The notes under the pieces: generated by a model
Databases searched by the model: none
What the model saw: only the letters and a program-made list of their open reading frames with translations
Told to the model about the DNA's origin: nothing
Position numbers and translations under genes: made by a program
Shown here: positions 50,863-61,200 of the stretch, in pieces
How the letters are laid out: each line of letters opens with the position of its first letter
How positions within the stretch are numbered: position 1 is the first letter of the stretch
Assembly (NCBI GenBank): GCA_023634235.1
Contig: JAMKCF010000001.1
Location: forward strand, 8,930,758 to 8,994,757
Length of the DNA stretch: 64,000 nucleotides
Direction: 5' to 3'
Source of the DNA: Pisaster brevispinus
Taxonomy: Eukaryota > Echinodermata > Asteroidea > Forcipulatida > Asteriidae

Positions 50863-51992
50863 TCATATATCTAAATAGGTTGTAGAAACCCTATTGTCTT
50901 CGACCTTTCGCTTCGGATAGAAATAGGTCAGGGCAGTCCTTCTCTGTTCATAGGTAAACATTACACCGTGTTTAATAATAAAACCCTTGTTCACACCCCC
51001 AACCCAAAGACCTGGTATTTAACACGGTCATGTACTTCTCCTTAGTGAGTTCAATGTTTCGTCTGTTTAGACCCTTACAACTGAACTTTTCGGTGGATCC
51101 GAAACAAAAGTACGACTTGCTACACAGGGCAATTATACCCTCACCCTCCCACTCTACTTTAAACAGCCCCGGGGTCCTCTTATCATAACTGTACTGTTCG
51201 GGTGTGTTCTGACGCGGAAACCACAGGTGTTTTTCCCGGTGGTATTGGTCTTTAATATCGGGTTTGATTACGTCATCGAGACCGTCGCCCGATATGGCCA
51301 TATAGGCCGAATCGGTGTCCATCTCACACATCTGAAAATCACGAGGATCGACAAACTTCTTGAGGAAGTCAAAGTAAATTTAGCGTATTGGTAGACAAAG
51401 AAACCAATCTGAATGAGCAGGTTTAAATGGATCGCTTTTCTGAACATGTCTACTTTGTACATGCCAACGCCTACTGAATGGAGTGCCTTAAAGTGTTTGT
51501 CATTGATCTTGGCGGGGGCATCGGCATCAGAACACACTTGAACGTTAATATGCTTTAAATGTGTTTGTAACGTAAAAAACACTGGGGATTTTTGTTGTTG
51601 AAAAAAGGGCGTACTCAGTAGTTATGTTAAGTTTGGTCGGAATACCTATGAAGAACTCTTTGAACTTGCTGTTATGACATGTGGTTCGATCAGATGGATT
51701 TTACATTTTAGAGTTTCCTGTTTGTACCGGAAGTAAAAGCCTAAATTGATCCGTCACTGTTTTCCCATAGGCCGAATTACCCAGTAATTTCATAGTATCC
51801 GCTATGATAGCTTTATTGGCGTCACCGTCTCCATCCCTTCTGGCTTGACTAACCCGTTTACCAAACTCTTCGAAGCACGGATTTGGTTTGTTATTGGATC
51901 ACTTTGTACACCCTTGTGACCTCCAAACCGTGCTCCAAATACCAAGCCAATAGTGGGGTTGCGAGTAGTAATTTTGTCCCGAACATTCTACC
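50863..51992 (-). pseudogene. Polinton DNA polymerase B, C-terminal part
   Basis: Blocks in order: 'LLATPLLAWYLEHGLEVTRV', 'KAIIADTMKLLGNSAYGKTV' (motif B with K-x3-N-S-x-Y-G), 'LPIQIGFFVYQYAK'-type wording (here with 'LLIQIGFFVYQYAKFTL'), 'CEMDTDSAYMAIS' (motif C, D-T-D) and 'KRTPGLFKVEWEGEGIIALC'. Frame changes lie near 51890, 51715, 51365 and 50985; the stop is TGA at 50863-50865. Motif residues are intact although the gene is not. The palm catalytic part is retained, while the exonuclease region upstream is lost. Confidence 0.9.
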
Positions 51993-52205
51993 GATCAGAT
52001 TTTTTTATTTTACTTTATTTTTTTTTTTCAATATGCAACAAAGAACATACGAAGACAAAAAATACCATTAGCAAACAATAGCACTAAGCCAGTGGAACCC
52101 CAAAGGCAATAAACAAGAAAACACAAGACAAAAGAGAACCAAAAAGACAAAAAAACTAGACAGTAACCAACCGGATACCTAAACACCACAAAAACAGTAA
52201 CACTG
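51993..52205 (-). mobile_element. LINE 3' tail fragment inside the polymerase gene
   Basis: On minus a T-rich UTR-like block ends 'ttgttgcatattgaaaaaaa' and AATAAAG. This is a typical LINE 3' UTR with an A-rich tail. It replaces the polymerase sequence between the N-terminal and C-terminal parts. Its own 5' limit is approximate. Confidence 0.6.
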
Positions 52206-53130
52206 GTTCATATTCTTTATGTACGAAATATGGGCTTCGTTCTTGCTTTCTTTGTGCTTACACATGGATCTTCACACCAGGCGGGCTACTACTCTGTACT
52301 CCCCCTCTCCGGTCTCGTTCGCCCAAGATTCTTCACGAACGAGGCTGAAAACTGTGACTTTCAATTTAAATATGCATTCAAAGTGATGCAGGTCGTCTAA
52401 ACAGACACCTTCAGTAGGGCGCTTTTTCATTACTTCGTCGTATCTATCGACCAGGTGTTTGGTGCGCGTTTCTAGGGCGACCGAAGAGTACCCTTGTTTT
52501 AGGATGAGACATCTAAACAAACAAAAATTATCCCGGTACATTGCGCCGGAATTACGATTTCTGATTAGATTGTTTAAACCCACATTGTTTGAGATATAAT
52601 CAAGTAGTTGATGCGGCGCTGCACCTATGTAAAACGAGGGCATTTTGTTTGCATAAATGGTGACGTTACTGATATCGGCAACGACCCACTTTGTGTCTGG
52701 ACGTGTATGCAGGGCGTGTTGTAGCACATCCATATCGCAGACCTTTTGGAGGAAGCTTTCAAAATCGTCTTCTGAAGCTATAGTGATGGGGTGGGTTAAA
52801 AAAGCCCATTGTTAAAACTAAAATAGTAATAACGCAATCTGCAAGACTCTATACTTCGTAAAACAAACCCAAAAGATAGGTTCAGTTTTACTCTACATCA
52901 AAAAGTGGGGAAAGTACCCCTTAACCCCTCGTCCAGTGGTATGCCATTGGTAAGCTCTACTCTGGCAAGGGGTGGCTCCGACCGCGCTTCACGGTCGGAG
53001 CCACCGCCAATAGACCCTACCGGCCCCAAACGTAAACGTAAATTGTACACATCTTGAGTCTGTCGGCCGTACAGGTAATGGGTCCTAATACTACCCCAGT
53101 TTCTACGATAAAGAGATATCATCTCATTAT
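52206..53130 (-). pseudogene. Polinton DNA polymerase B, N-terminal part
   Basis: Frame 52733-52272 carries 'WVVADISNVTIYANKMPSFY', 'RDNFCLFRCLILKQGYSSVA' and 'HFECIFKLKVTVFSL', the N-terminal region of protein-primed polymerases of Polintons. A small piece further left, 'AHISYIKNMNQCY', belongs to it as well. Upstream (53120-52900) is 'YRRNWGSIRTHYLYGRQTQD', probably also part of the gene. The 3'-5' exonuclease motifs are not found. A strong hairpin lies at 52971-53005. Confidence 0.8.
52971..53005. repeat. Perfect 14-bp stem hairpin
   Basis: GGTGGCTCCGACCG (52971-52984) pairs with CGGTCGGAGCCACC (52992-53005) around a 7-base loop. The stem is 79% GC in AT-rich DNA. It lies in the N-terminal part of the polymerase gene. 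Confidence 0.8.
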
Positions 53131-53229
53131 CCCTATTGTCATTATTTTGGGGAATCTGAAACGCGATTGAGTCTTTGGGAAATAGACTGGCGCCCTGGGG
53201 CGACGCGGGTTGTGAATAATGTGTGGAAA

Positions 53230-53530
53230 GACGTCATTTCTCTAGGTATGGCGAGAGTCGTGTCTTTTAACATGTCGCTTAAAACTTACTGAATTGCTAA
53301 ATGTTTTTCCACATGTGGGACATTCCCCCCTTATACCCCAAATGAACTTCTTTGTGACGTTTCAGAGTATATTTTCGGGCATATGATTTTCCACAGGTAT
53401 CACAAGTAAACCTATTATTGGCAAGACTGTTAGTTTTACTTAAATACGACCTATTGCTAACTGACTTTTTCTTCTCACCCCGGATTGTTGGCTCCTCGTC
53501 AGGTGTTGTCCGTCTCTTGGGTCGTACAAA
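53230..53530 (-). pseudogene. Polinton C2H2 zinc fingers upstream of the polymerase
   Basis: On minus a finger 'FTCDTCGKSYARKYTLKRHK' is followed by EVH, and after a frame break 'CPTCGKTFSNSVSFKRHVKR' and H. Both have C-x2-C and H-x3-4-H. A basic leader (GEKKKSVSNRS) precedes them up to the palindrome at 53530. C2H2 fingers before or fused to the polymerase are known in many Polintons. Confidence 0.75.
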
Positions 53531-53704
53531 GTCTGGTCTTGTCCGATCCGATACAATTGAGCCCTTTCCTTTCTGGGGCTGTAATAATAAAAATAAAACA
53601 GTGCAACTCTTGTTATATATAACAAGAGTTGCACTGTTTTATTTTTATTATTACAGCCCCAGGAAGGAAAGGGCGCAATTGTATCGGATCGGACAAGACC
53701 AGAC
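53531..53704. repeat. 174-bp near-perfect palindrome
   Basis: The arms, centred on GTTATATATAAC (between 53617 and 53618), match for 87 bases with two mismatches (near 53560 and 53571). The ends are GTCTGGTCTTGTCCGATCCG on both strands. The left flank is Polinton coding on minus and the right flank is Penelope-like coding on plus. No target duplication is visible next to it. Confidence 0.95.
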
Positions 53705-54279
53705 GTCCAACCCACCCGCAACCGCTTCAAGGAGAGAAGTAGTTGGGTACCCCCTAAGAACCGAGATGTGGCTCTTGATACCTACATCAATTCAGTCAGC
53801 TCCGAGGTTCTTAAGGTCCCTAACACCTAGGCACCCAACAACCTCCCCAAAGATGAACGCAACGCCCTAACACAACTCCGCCAATCACCAGATATAGTGA
53901 TTAAACGTGCTGACAAGGGGTCCGCAGTTGTAGTCATGAACACACATGACTACATAGCTGAGGGCCTCAGACAACTCAGCAACACTGATCATTATATGGA
54001 AAGTGACACTGACCCCACTCAATCATTTTCCAAACAAATCAGTGACACCTTGGTTAGAATCCACAATGCCAACGGTATCGACAAGGATACCTTCAACTAT
54101 CTCCTTCCACAGGACCCCCGTACAGCACGCTTCTACCTTCTACCTAAGATACACAAGCCCAACAACCCAGGCCGACCCATCGTATCTGGTAATGGTAGCC
54201 CTACAGAGCGCATTTCTGAGTTTGTAGATACCTTCCTCAACCCCTTAGTCCCCGGCATCCCTTCCTTCATAAAGGATAC
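53705..54279 (+). pseudogene. Penelope RT, N-terminal part
   Basis: It reads 'NRDVALDTYINSVSSEVLKV' at about 53759-53818, a stop, then 'DIVIKRADKGSAVVVMNTHD' (about 53891-53950), 'RFYLLPKIHKPNNPGRPIVS' (about 54128-54187) and 'SPTERISEFVDTFLNPLVPG' (about 54197-54256). These are the finger and first palm motifs of Penelope RTs. The sequence stops at the gypsy insertion. Confidence 0.88.
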
Positions 54280-54455
54280 TGTCACGGAGTGATATAAGTT
54301 TGTTTTAAAGAATTACTTTAGTTTCCTCAGTTTGCTGGCAGTTGTACATAATACAGGAAGAAACAAGATTCTAAATAGTTATGGCCAAAGCGCCGCAATC
54401 ATGACTTGGCATTTTCTTTTCATTGTGTTCAAGTTTTGTAAAGGTTAGCAAACTC
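54280..54455 (+). repeat. 5' LTR remnant of the Gmr1-type element
   Basis: It matches 56902-57077 with a single difference (ATAAG versus ATAAT), then diverges abruptly where pol begins. The internal deletion therefore removed the rest of this LTR, gag and early pol. Confidence 0.93.
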
Positions 54456-54961
54456 TCTCCCGAATAGAAACCGAACGCGTAGCCGAAGCATTATTTGAAA
54501 TATTCACGCGCATGGGCGTGCCTCACGAAATCCTATCCGATATGGGAAGCCAGTTTACGGCAGATTTGATGAAAGAAGTAGGTAGGCTGATGTCGTTGAA
54601 GCAATTACACACCACGCCATATCACCCCATTTGTAATGGATTAGTCGAGAAATTCAACGGGACATTAAAACGTATGTTACGTAGAATGTGCAACGAACGT
54701 CCTCGCGACTGGGATCGTTATATTCCGGCACTACTCTTCGCGTATCGTGAATCACCACAAGAAAGTTTGGGATACTCACCATTCCAACTTATTTACGGTC
54801 ACACAGTTCGGGGTCCATTAACCATTCTGAAAGAATTATGGACAGGTAACGCACCCGAAGAGGTCAAAACAACTTACCAGTATGTTGTAGACCTACAAGA
54901 ACGCCTCGAGACGACATGTAAATTAGCGCGGGAAGAACTTGCCAAATCTAGTACGCGTTAA
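54456..54961 (+). pseudogene. Gmr1-type integrase, C-terminal two thirds
   Basis: It reads 'GVPHEILSDMGSQFTADLMK' with the second catalytic Asp and 'YHPICNGLVEKFNGTLKRML' with the Glu. 'RDWDRYIPALLFAYRESPQE' and 'PFQLIYGHTVRGPLT' follow, then the frame meets TAA at 54959-54961. The next codons continue in the same frame into the GPY/F-type end ('FQVGDQALVLLPTDNKLLMQ', 'WKGPFDVVRKV') and then directly into RT. A single nonsense change therefore separates integrase from the rest. The HHCC zinc region and first Asp are deleted. Confidence 0.9.
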
Positions 54962-56728
54962 AGAAAATACTACGACACCCGGACGAAAGATAGAAAATTT
55001 CAAGTAGGCGACCAAGCTTTAGTCCTCTTACCCACTGATAACAAGTTGCTTATGCAGTGGAAAGGGCCGTTTGATGTAGTTAGGAAAGTAGCACAGAACG
55101 ATTACTGCCTCGAAATGAAAGATAAGCAGCGCACGTTCCACGCAAACTTGCTGAAGAAATACATAACCCGGTCAGATACTAGAAATCAAGAAGAGCCAGA
55201 AGTCATACACGCCGCATCGAGCCTTAGACACCTTACATCTAGTGTCATTGATGATGAAAACGAAGAAGGGTTGATGGAAGTTAAACTGTTTCCAATCGAA
55301 CAAACTGAGATGTACACAGATGTAAACATATGCGAAAATAGAACTGAACAACAGAAGCAGCAAATTAACACAATGCTAGAAGTGTATTTTGATGTCCTTA
55401 CTGATGTTCCAGGTCACACTGAACTCATGCAGCACAGTGTGGAGTTAACCACAAATCATGCGATTTATTCCAAGGCATACCCAGTCCCATTTGCAACTCA
55501 AGAAATAGTCAAAAAGGAAATAAGTTCAATGCTCAAACTTGGTGTGATCGAACGCTCAGAATCAAAGTATGCGTCACCAATAGTACTGGTCAAAAAGAAA
55601 GACGGCTCAATTAGATTTTGTGTTGACTATCGGAAGATGAACAGAGTCACCATTTTCGACCCAGAACCCATTCCACAGGCTGATCATCTCATGGCGCAAG
55701 TCGCGACTGCGAAATTCTTCATCAAATTAGACTTAACGAAAGGGTATTGGCAAATACCTATCGCCGAACCAGATAAAGAGAAAACTGCGTTCATTACATC
55801 CGAAGGATTATATCAGTTCACAGTCTTACCGTTCGGTATGGTAAACGCGCCAGCGACGTTCACACGCATGATGCGCAAGCTTCTTGAGAAACAACCAAAT
55901 GTTATAAGTTACATTGATGACATTCTGATTTATACGGATACCTGGCAACAACACATGCTTACAGTAGACCAAGTTTTTGAACGCCTGCGTAACGCGCAAC
56001 TTACGGCAAAACCTTCAAAGTGCATGATGGCTTACGATTCATTAGAGTTTTTAGGACACGTGGTAGGAGACGGTTTACTCAAACCCCAACCAGCGAAAAT
56101 CACAAAAATCATGAATGCGTCACGCCCACGTACTAAGAAAGAAGTAAGATCATTCATGGGGCTAGTAAACTACTATCGGAAATTTATACCGAACTTTGCC
56201 GCCATTGCTGTGCCGATTACTGATCTTACCAAAAAGGGAAATTCTAACACAGTAGACTGGAAAGAGCCACAAGAGCATGCATTTAACACACTCAAAGAGC
56301 GGCTTTCTGCTTCACCTATATTGCGCTTGCCTGATCATGAAAAAGGGTACGTTCTCAGAACTGACGCCTCTGATATTGGCATTGGGGCTGTTCTCATGCA
56401 ACACGAGGGTGACACTTTGTTTCCAATTTGCTATGCAAGCCGAAAATTGCTACCAAGAGAGCGAGCTTACGCAACTATTGAGCGTGAATGCCTAGCGTTG
56501 GTATGGGCGATAGCTAAGTTCCACATGTACCTTTATGGGAAAGAGTTTTTGTTAGAAACCGACCACCATCCTTTGGTCTATCTAACCACAGCCAAGGTTA
56601 ACAATAGTAGAGTAATGAGATGGGCATTAAGTCTCCAACAGTACAGGTTCACTATTAAGGCAATAAAAGGTAGTGATAACCTGGGAGCAGATTTTCTGAG
56701 TAGATGTCCAGTGGATGACAACATGTAG
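54962..56728 (+). pseudogene. Gmr1-type RT and RNase H
   Basis: The frame is open from 54962 to TAG 56726-56728. RT motifs: 'SKYASPIVLVKKKDGSIRFC' (about 55564-55623), 'FFIKLDLTKGYWQIPI', 'FTVLPFGMVNAPATFTRMMR' and 'SYIDDILIYTDT'. RNase H: 'LRTDASDIGIGAVLMQ', 'IERECLALVWAIAKF', 'LETDHHPLVYL' and 'KGSDNLGADFLSRCPV'. Nothing follows before the 3' LTR, which confirms that integrase is not downstream. The enzymes look intact in themselves, but the upstream half of the polyprotein is missing. Confidence 0.93.
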
Positions 56729-56901
56729 AGTTGTTGATTAATATGTTGATGACAACGTTTCAGTTGTAATGTGGTAATAATAAGAGATGTAAATATATTA
56801 AGATGTGTGATATACTATGGTAGACGGAGATGTCAATCACCATAAGAATGATGTGTTTAAAAGAATTGTAAAGTAAAGTAATTCTCTTGAGATGGGAGAC
56901 G

Positions 56902-58100
56902 TGTCACGGAGTGATATAATTTTGTTTTAAAGAATTACTTTAGTTTCCTCAGTTTGCTGGCAGTTGTACATAATACAGGAAGAAACAAGATTCTAAATAG
57001 TTATGGCCAAAGCGCCGCAATCATGACTTGGCATTTTCTTTTCATTGTGTTCAAGTTTTGTAAAGGTTAGCAAACTTTGGGCAGTTTAAATGTTCTGATT
57101 GGCCAAGAAGGAATCGGACCAATTGTTCTTTTATGTTAAAGATTTGGAATGCGTGCAAGTCACGAGATCTTACAGCGGGAAGATATTTGTGTTAATTTAA
57201 GGGGAGAAGTAATTTAGGTGTGTCACTTTGCATTTTGGAGATTTCCGAGGAGCGGACTGTCAGCCTCGACGATCGAGTTATTGAGAACTCTTGTTTTGCT
57301 TAAGGGTTATTGAGAACCCCAAGCATACAGTTTATCCAGCCATAGTTGCTGAGTTTTGCAAAAGCAGTTTTATCTGGCGTCTGAGACACACCGAAATTTA
57401 CTCGAAGAGACCCGCCTAGTAGAAACCAGGATCGACAAGTCGACCTGTAAGTAGCTTGATAATGTTATTTATTTCGAAGAGATTGTTATAAAGAATTTCA
57501 GTTTTGCTGTATTTAATTGTGGAACCCCTTCTCAATAGAACTGTGATTTACTTTGATTTAATTGTACGAGGAAGTCGTGGAAAGAAAGCTTTGTATGTAA
57601 CATTGATTTGAATTTATGAGATTGGAAGTGCGTTGTCGAACTACCGTAAAGAAAACATTGATCATAAGTTGATAATGTGTTATTTTGACTGTAAGGTTTG
57701 TAAATGTAGATTTGGGTTTATTTGCTTATTGCAGGGTTTTTCCCGCAAGGGTTAAAACGCCACTTGAAGCTGATGTGCTTATAGCTGAGGGCTACCTAAA
57801 CTTATCGAAGACCCCGACGACGTTATGGGAGTGATGTAGCTAGAACCCGAAAGAAACACACACACACAGAGAGAGAGAAGAATGTTTGTAATAACCGGCA
57901 ACCATTTTTGAAAGACATTAATAGGACAACGTTTATTTTATTATTTGTGTGAAGATACACTTAATGTAAATTGTAAATAAATCTGTATATTCTCTTGTAA
58001 ATATAAACTTGTTTCCTTTGCCATTTAATTCTTTGTTTGTAACACCACAACTACCGAAGGTCATGGCCGCCGAGGTCGGGCGAAGACTCGGGGCATGACA
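56902..58100 (+). repeat. 3' LTR of the Gmr1-type element
   Basis: 1199 bp from TGTCACGG to GCATGACA. A purine-rich GAGATGGGAGACG precedes it as the polypurine tract. It contains (CA)n and (GA)n near 57858-57878 and AATAAA at about 57976-57981. Confidence 0.9.
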
Positions 58101-59553
58101 GATACCACAGACTTCCTCCATAAGCTAGAGGATGTCAAACATCAAATACCTGACTATGCTTTTCTGGTTACTCTAGATGTTTCATCACTGTATACCAACA
58201 TACCCCATAGCGATGGCATGAATGCATGTGTCTCCGCTCTCATGGGCAATAAACAATCCCGCCCCTTAGTGATACATATTAAGGAACTCATCAGCCACAT
58301 TCTCACTAAGAACAACTTTTCATTCACTGACATGCATTTTCTACAGATACAGGGTACCGTCATGGGTACTAAAATGGCGCCCTCATATGCCAACATTTTC
58401 ATGTCTGACTTGGAGGAAAAAACTTTTGTCTTCTGCCCCCAGCCGCCCACTAGTTTGGTGGAGATTTATTGATGATATTTTCTCTATCTGGTGTGGTAGT
58501 CAAGACAGCTTAGATGAGTTTATCGACCAAATAAACTCATTCCACCCAACCATAAAGTTCACTACTGAACACTCTCTAACAAGTGTTAACTTTCTAGATG
58601 TAACTATAAGTAAATCCCCTAGCGGCATCGTTACGGATGTATACAGCAAACCCACTGACACCCACCAGTACCTTCTCTCCGACAGTTGCCACCCCAGTCA
58701 CTGTAATAAGGCAATTGCTTACAGTCAAGCCTTGCGCATAAGACGTATCTGCTCCACAGATACCCTCTACAAAAGGCGTTCATCGGACCTCAGGAAACAC
58801 CTTGTTTCTAGAGGTCACAGCGAACGCAGGGTCCAACTTGCTATCAACAAGGCCCTCAGCATACCACGCCATACTCTTTTGGCCAACACGGGATCCAAAA
58901 AAGTCCCGAACAATAGAGTTGCCCTAGTCACCACCTACCACCCTAAACTACCCAAACTCTCCACAATCCTCAATGGCAGAATGAATATTCTCCATTCCTC
59001 TAAGAGGTTGCGCTCAGCAATCCCTGAGAACCCCATTGTTGCATTCCACCGCCCTAAAAACCTGGGAGACATTCTAGTCAGGGCCAAACTCCCCCCAGGT
59101 ACAGGCCAAACAACACCCTCAACAGAGATACAGGGTTGTCACAAGTGTACCCGCTCTAAATGTAGAAGTTGTCTCTACATCAAACCTGCACTTAAAGTGA
59201 AGAGTCATAGCACTGGCTCTTCTTACAATATCAAGACCGACTCCCTATGTAGCACACCCAATGTGGTCTATGTTATAACTTGTAAAAGATGTGGACTACA
59301 GTATGTGGGAGAGACTAAGACTAAACTCGGTCTTCGCTTTGCGAACCATGTCTCTTCCATAAAGACCAAGAAACTGTACCCCGTCTCCATCCACTTCAAC
59401 AGCCTCAATCACAGCGTCAAAGATGTTGAACTCATTTTGATTGAGGCTTGCAATGGTGACGACACACACCGCAAACTCAGAGAATCACACTGGATTCACC
59501 AACTCAAGACAGTCCAACCCTTTGGACTTAACGTAAACACCGGTGTTAAATAA
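58101..59553 (+). pseudogene. Penelope RT C-terminal part and GIY-YIG endonuclease
   Basis: RT continues with 'VTLDVSSLYTNIPHSDGM', 'IQGTVMGTKMAPSYANIFMS' and, after a 1-base frame change near 58440, 'VWWRFIDDIFSIWCGSQDSL' with the Asp pair. The linker has 'NPIVAFHRPKNLGDILVRAK' and a cysteine cluster 'CHKCTRSKCRSC'. The nuclease begins 'NVVYVITCKRCGLQYVGETK' (about 59260-59319), with both halves of the GIY-YIG signature, then RFANH and 'ESHWIHQLKTVQPFGLN'. Stop at 59551-59553. Confidence 0.92.
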
Positions 59554-60250
59554 ATCCCCATCACCCTCCTTACACTTTCGATTTATTATAAATACAATAA
59601 CTACAAACAACATGTTCTCTCCACTGGTCTATTTTTACGCTTCTTTCTCTCGCTTACTTCATTGATGTAAAATAAATACAGTTACTGTCATTTACATGTT
59701 CTCTCCACTGGTCCATCTCTACACTTCTTTTTTCTCTCTCAAGAAGTTTTAAAATCAACCTGTCAATAGCCTATTCCCTTTACAAAGGATTTAATAACCT
59801 GCTCACTCTGCATGTTCCTCTTGCCTATTTTTAACTATTTTAACTGATTTTTATTCTATAATTACTTTGATCTTGCCTCCTATTAGTTGCATTATCTTAT
59901 GCAGCTTGCCCTCTAATCCTACTCTTTCATGCTTCTCCGCATTGTAATGCCTACAATGCGGTACCACCTTTATGGTCCAGTGACCCAGCCTTTCAGGCTG
60001 ACCATCCTTTGTCCTCACTTCTTCCCTCTGATTGGTTCTTAGCAAACCCAATGTTTGTAAGTTTACAACTCTGATTGGATACATTTTCCAGCTTCTTTCT
60101 GGATACTCTCCCTTAATCCTTTTGCTCCTCTTTTTGCTATAAATGGATATGTTTGTGTTTGTTCTTGTGTATGCCTTTGACGAAGGTCCGGATTGGATCA
60201 AAAGCTAAGGCCATCTCCCCTACTAGTTTTATATATATATATATATAAAG
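59554..60250 (+). other. 3' region of Penelope-like element 2
   Basis: Non-coding. Near its end lies 'tttgacgaaggtccggattg' (about 60176-60195) followed by 'gatcaaaagc', the kind of short structured motif often found near the ends of Penelope-like elements. It finishes at a (TA)n run, 60231-60247. The right limit of the element is not certain. Confidence 0.45.
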
Positions 60251-60397
60251 CGATTTTGTTACACACACTTTACACACGATGTGTGTGTTCTGTAATGGGG
60301 TTGGGTGTTAAAGAAGTTTTCTTACCCGGTCAAACGGTGTATCGGCGTTGAAGTCGTTGTAGATGATGTTTTTAGACAATATACTCCCCAATAGAGG

Positions 60398-60805
60398 TAA
60401 CAATAATAATAATAATAACAACCGCATTTCTATAGCGCCTAACACCTCCAAAAGAAAGTCTCTAAGCGCTCAGAGGAATAGTTATGAAAATGATGATTTG
60501 AATAGATATGTTTTGAGAAGAGTCTTGAAACTTGAGATCGTAGTGGCTTGTTTGATGTGTAGAGGGAGATTGTTCCATAAGCGAGGTGCAGCAAACTGAT
60601 AACTACGTTGACCATATGCTTTGGTGGCAACATTAGGGATAACGAGGGTGTATTTGTTAGCAGAACGGAGGTTTCTAGTAGGAGTGTATGGAGTTAGTAG
60701 ATCTTTCAGGTAAGTTGGTCCACTTCCACAACTGCATTGAAATGTTTGAAGGAGAATTTTAAAGATGATGCGAGAATGAATAGGAAGCCAATGGAGGGAT
60801 TGCAT
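60398..60805 (-). mobile_element. LINE 3' fragment, CR1/L2 type
   Basis: On minus it starts 'MQSLHWLPIHSRIIFKILLQ' and has 'APRLWNNLPLHIKQATTI' and 'FKTLLKTYLF' before the stop. The 3' end has GGCGCTATAGAAATGCGGTT and a (TTA)n tail (seen as AATAATAATAATAATAACAA on + at about 60401-60420). This matches the tail type of the LINE at 25020-28600. Strongly 5'-truncated. Confidence 0.85.
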
Positions 60806-61200
60806 TTAAATTAAATGGTTTGATTTTTTAATTTGGAAATTAAGTGGAATAAACAGGTTTTAAAACTTTGTAATTTTTTTGTAAGAGTGTACTGTAAAAA
60901 AAAGATAAGGTATATTGGTATGTTGACATGGTTGACGTCGAAAGAGATTGTAAACCTATATTAAACGTGTGTATTCTGTACGTACGTTGGTACATGTCAT
61001 GTCATTTGTACTTTTTACGGGGATAATGTCGCCTGGCCCTGAATTGCCGTTTTGTTTTCACATTTAAACACCACACAATTTCCTTTCAAGGTCAAGGTGA
61101 AGAAGGTTGTAAGGTAGTGTTTATGAAACGGGAAACGATACAAACGATTATTGTGACAAACTCAAAAAGAAAAATAGGATTATGATTATGAATGAGTAAA
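60806..61200. other. Intergenic, no gene seen
   Basis: AT-rich; no motif recognised. Confidence 0.45.

Larger units (their letters stand above)
44856..53530 (-). mobile_element. Polinton/Maverick relic
   Basis: All genes read on minus. From right to left: zinc fingers and protein-primed DNA polymerase B, packaging ATPase, two small proteins, retroviral-type integrase with chromodomain, penton-like minor capsid, small basic virion protein, major capsid, adenovirus-type protease. This is the standard gene set of Polintons, virus-like DNA transposons of animals. Every larger gene has frame breaks or deletions. No terminal inverted repeats were found: a MITE bounds the left side and a palindrome the right side. 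The element is an inactive copy. Confidence 0.93.
54280..58100 (+). mobile_element. Ty3/gypsy element with integrase upstream of RT (Gmr1-type)
   Basis: The ends are TGTCACGGAG and GGGGCATGACA, with the 5-bp target duplication GATAC at 54275-54279 and 58101-58105. The left LTR keeps only about 176 bases and is followed directly by integrase; the right LTR is complete. Gene order is integrase, RT, RNase H, 3' LTR. Normal gypsy elements have RT and RNase H before integrase. The order seen here is known from Gmr1-type elements of fish and invertebrates. Gag, protease and the integrase N-terminus are deleted. Confidence 0.93.
53705..59553 (+). mobile_element. Penelope-like element 2 with GIY-YIG, split by a gypsy element
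   Basis: Coding runs 53705-54279 and 58101-59553; the gypsy element 54280-58100 sits between them with GATAC on both sides. It has an RT and a C-terminal GIY-YIG endonuclease. A TAG at about 53827-53829 and a frame change near 58440 break the frame, but long stretches are open, so it is far less decayed than the copy at 13380. The 5' end stops at the palindrome. Confidence 0.92.

Noticed and set aside
53440..53870. Matching frames on both strands with identical middle sequence
   Set aside because: They result from the palindrome at 53531-53704, which reads the same on both strands.
57858..57880. Microsatellite CA/GA as an independent locus
   Set aside because: It lies within the 3' LTR of the Gmr1-type element and is part of it.
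60170..60210. Hammerhead ribozyme at the end of Penelope-like element 2
   Set aside because: Such ribozymes are known in Penelope-like elements, and TTGACGA...CAAAAG is suggestive, but the core does not match CUGANGA and GAAA and I could not fold the stems. A covariance-model search would decide.
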